A stretch of DNA of 64,000 nt, from positions 124,001 through 188,000 of the forward strand of contig NZ_FORH01000008.1 of NCBI RefSeq assembly GCF_900113955.1, in the 5' to 3' direction. The translations under genes were made by a program, and so were the position numbers. Numbering within the stretch: the stretch's first letter is position 1; every line of letters begins with the position of its first letter. This stretch comes from Celeribacter neptunius. Its GTDB lineage: Bacteria > Pseudomonadota > Alphaproteobacteria > Rhodobacterales > Rhodobacteraceae. The notes below the pieces were generated by a model. The model was not told where the DNA came from. It did no database searches and saw nothing but the letters and a program-made list of their open reading frames with translations. Of the stretch, positions 62,934 through 64,000 are shown piece by piece.

Positions 62934-63851
62934 ATGGCGCTGCCCAATGGTCTGAAACTTCGTCATCTCGAGGCCTTTCTCGCCGTTGCCGAGGCCGGCA
63001 CGATTTCGGCCGCCGCCAGAGCGCGGCATGTCTCGCAACCGGCGCTGTCGAAGACCATTGCCGAGCTGGAGACCCAGCTGGGCACGCCTTTGTTCGATCG
63101 TTTGGGGCGTCGGGTGGTGCTGACCCCGGCGGGAGAGGGGTTTCGCCGCCATGCGCTCGCCTCCTTGCAAAGCCTCGAGGCCGGGGTGCGCGCACTCACC
63201 GGTGGCGGCCGCCTGGATGTGGTCAAGGTCGGCGTGCTGCCGACCGTGGCGAGCGGGCTGTTTCCCTCCGTGGCGCTGGAATTTTCGGAGCTCAGGCCGG
63301 ATGCCCGCATCGCCGTGATCACCGGGCCGAACCGCTACCTGATCGAGCGGATGCGCTCGGGCGGCTTGGATCTCGTGGTCGGGCGGATGGCGCCGGCACG
63401 CGAGATGGCCGGGCTGTCCTTTGAGTATCTCTATGACGAGACCGTCTATCTGGTGGCGCGCAGGGATCATCCGGGGCTGGGTCTTTCGCCGGTCGAGGCG
63501 CTCAGGCGCTACCCGGTGATCCTGCCCAATCCCGGCTCGATCATTCGCCAGCAGGTGATGCAATATCTGATTGCCTCGGGGCTTGATGAAAGTGTGAACG
63601 TGCGGTTCGAGACCGTGGCGCGGCCCGTCGGCCTGCCTTTGGTGGAGCGCTCAGACATGCTCTGGTTCATCTCGCGCGGCGTCGTTGAACGCGAGCTTGC
63701 CGAGGGGCGGATCGCGACCTTGGATCTCGGTGTCGATTACCTCACCGGCGCGGTGGGGCTGACCCGGAAATTCGATTTCACCCGCGACAGCCCGGCGGAT
63801 TTTCTCGCCAGCCTGTTGCATCGGCGGGCGAAGGATTTCTCCGCCCGCTGA
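62934..63851 (+). CDS. pcaQ: LysR-family activator of the pca genes
   Basis: A 305-residue protein. The N-terminal helix-turn-helix is typical (LRHLEAFLAVAEAGTISAAARARHVSQPALSKTIAELE) and the remainder is the effector domain. Divergent position from pcaD identifies it as PcaQ, which activates pca genes in response to beta-carboxy-muconate-type intermediates in rhizobia. ATG at 62934 is the only good start after an in-frame stop. Confidence 0.93.
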   Translation: MALPNGLKLRHLEAFLAVAEAGTISAAARARHVSQPALSKTIAELETQLGTPLFDRLGRRVVLTPAGEGFRRHALASLQSLEAGVRALTGGGRLDVVKVGVLPTVASGLFPSVALEFSELRPDARIAVITGPNRYLIERMRSGGLDLVVGRMAPAREMAGLSFEYLYDETVYLVARRDHPGLGLSPVEALRRYPVILPNPGSIIRQQVMQYLIASGLDESVNVRFETVARPVGLPLVERSDMLWFISRGVVERELAEGRIATLDLGVDYLTGAVGLTRKFDFTRDSPADFLASLLHRRAKDFSAR

Positions 63852-63894
63852 GTGCCTTCAAATGAGGGCTGTGCCTGCCGAGGGGCAGGCGGGC

Positions 63895-63920
63895 GCCGCC
63901 CGGCGTTGCCGCCGGGCGGC
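63895..63920. terminator. Hairpin between convergent pcaQ and the next gene
   Basis: GCCGCCCGGC (63895-63904) and GCCGGGCGGC (63911-63920) form a perfect 10-bp stem with loop GTTGCC. A smaller GCCTGCC/GGCAGGC hairpin precedes it (63873-63890). There is no T-run, so rho-independent termination is uncertain. Confidence 0.45.
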
Positions 63921-63937
63921 AGGTCTGGGAGTGCGCG

Positions 63938-64000
63938 TTACACCGCTTCGAGGGCAATCGCGATGCCCTGACCGACGCCGATGCACATGGTCGAGAGCGA
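63938..64000 (-). CDS. pcaF: C-terminal end of a thiolase, probably beta-ketoadipyl-CoA thiolase
   Basis: Only the last 20 residues lie in the window. They read SLSTMCIGVGQGIAIALEAV, with the catalytic Cys and GxG of thiolase C-termini, and end with TAA. Being next to pcaQ and on the pca strand, it is probably pcaF (or paaJ-like); the rest lies to the right. Confidence 0.8.
   Translation of the reverse strand, partial: SLSTMCIGVGQGIAIALEAV

Noticed and set aside
39003-64000. Recently transferred genomic island for the aromatic region
   Set aside because: There is no integrase, transposase or flanking repeat. The single tRNA-Gly at 37548-37621 is complete and I see no duplicated tRNA end on the far side. 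Codon use looks like that of the neighbours.

Overview
The window looks like a chromosomal segment of an alphaproteobacterium of the Rhodobacterales (Roseobacter/Rhodobacter type). The protein sequences, the high G+C codon usage, the linkage of cdd-deoA-deoB-add-upp, the DmdC-type acyl-CoA dehydrogenases, the TRAP transporters and the hydroxybenzoate-pca gene set all fit that group. I cannot name a genus. There are no rRNA genes, CRISPR arrays, insertion sequences or prophage genes. One tRNA gene (Gly, anticodon UCC) is present.

Left half (1-39 kb) is mostly housekeeping and central metabolism in short operons. It holds glyA and nadK, then a sensor-less hybrid histidine kinase with an NtrC-like response regulator. 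Next come prpE (propionyl-CoA synthetase) and a malic enzyme-phosphotransacetylase fusion. A tightly overlapping nucleoside salvage operon (cdd-deoA-deoB-add-upp) is followed by single genes for a SPOR-domain protein, a sulfotransferase-like protein and a stand-alone Hint-domain protein. A fatty-acid oxidation region (fadJ, an NTF2-like gene, fadA, an acyl-CoA dehydrogenase) carries two MerR-type regulators. After it lie hotdog thioesterases, a MATE pump, pyrD, a TetR/membrane-protein pair, a secreted 5'-nucleotidase, two GFA-family genes, a SRAP protein and a di-haem peroxidase.

Right part (39-64 kb) is a continuous aromatic-acid catabolic region made of three linked modules. (1) A minus-strand gentisate operon: TRAP dctPQM, 3-hydroxybenzoate 6-hydroxylase, fumarylpyruvate hydrolase, GST-type maleylpyruvate isomerase, gentisate dioxygenase and a second isomerase-like protein. 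A divergent MarR gene sits across two near-identical operator-like repeats. (2) A plus-strand operon: SDR, enoyl-CoA hydratase, TRAP dctPQM, MarR, aryl-CoA ligase of the feruloyl-CoA synthase type, amidohydrolase and acyl-CoA dehydrogenase. Its enzyme set matches what is needed to shorten hydroxycinnamates and phenylpropionates to benzoates through a CoA-bound beta-keto intermediate that a hydrolase cleaves, with no thiolase and no vanillin-type aldehyde step. (3) pobR/pobA followed by a minus-strand pca block (pcaD-C-H-G-B), divergent pcaQ and the start of a likely pcaF, taking 4-hydroxybenzoate and protocatechuate into the beta-ketoadipate pathway.

The inferred flow is: uptake by TRAP, CoA activation, hydration, oxidation and hydrolytic release of an aromatic acid, PobA hydroxylation, then protocatechuate ring cleavage, with 3-hydroxybenzoate entering a parallel gentisate route. 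The best candidate for something little described is module 2, a Gram-negative, TRAP-coupled version of the actinobacterial phd/cou type pathway. Other notable items are a likely PcaQ box, a hairpin between pcaG and pcaB, paired operators for TetR, MerR and MarR genes, TTTGCAAA boxes at prpE, and a dispersed intergenic repeat.
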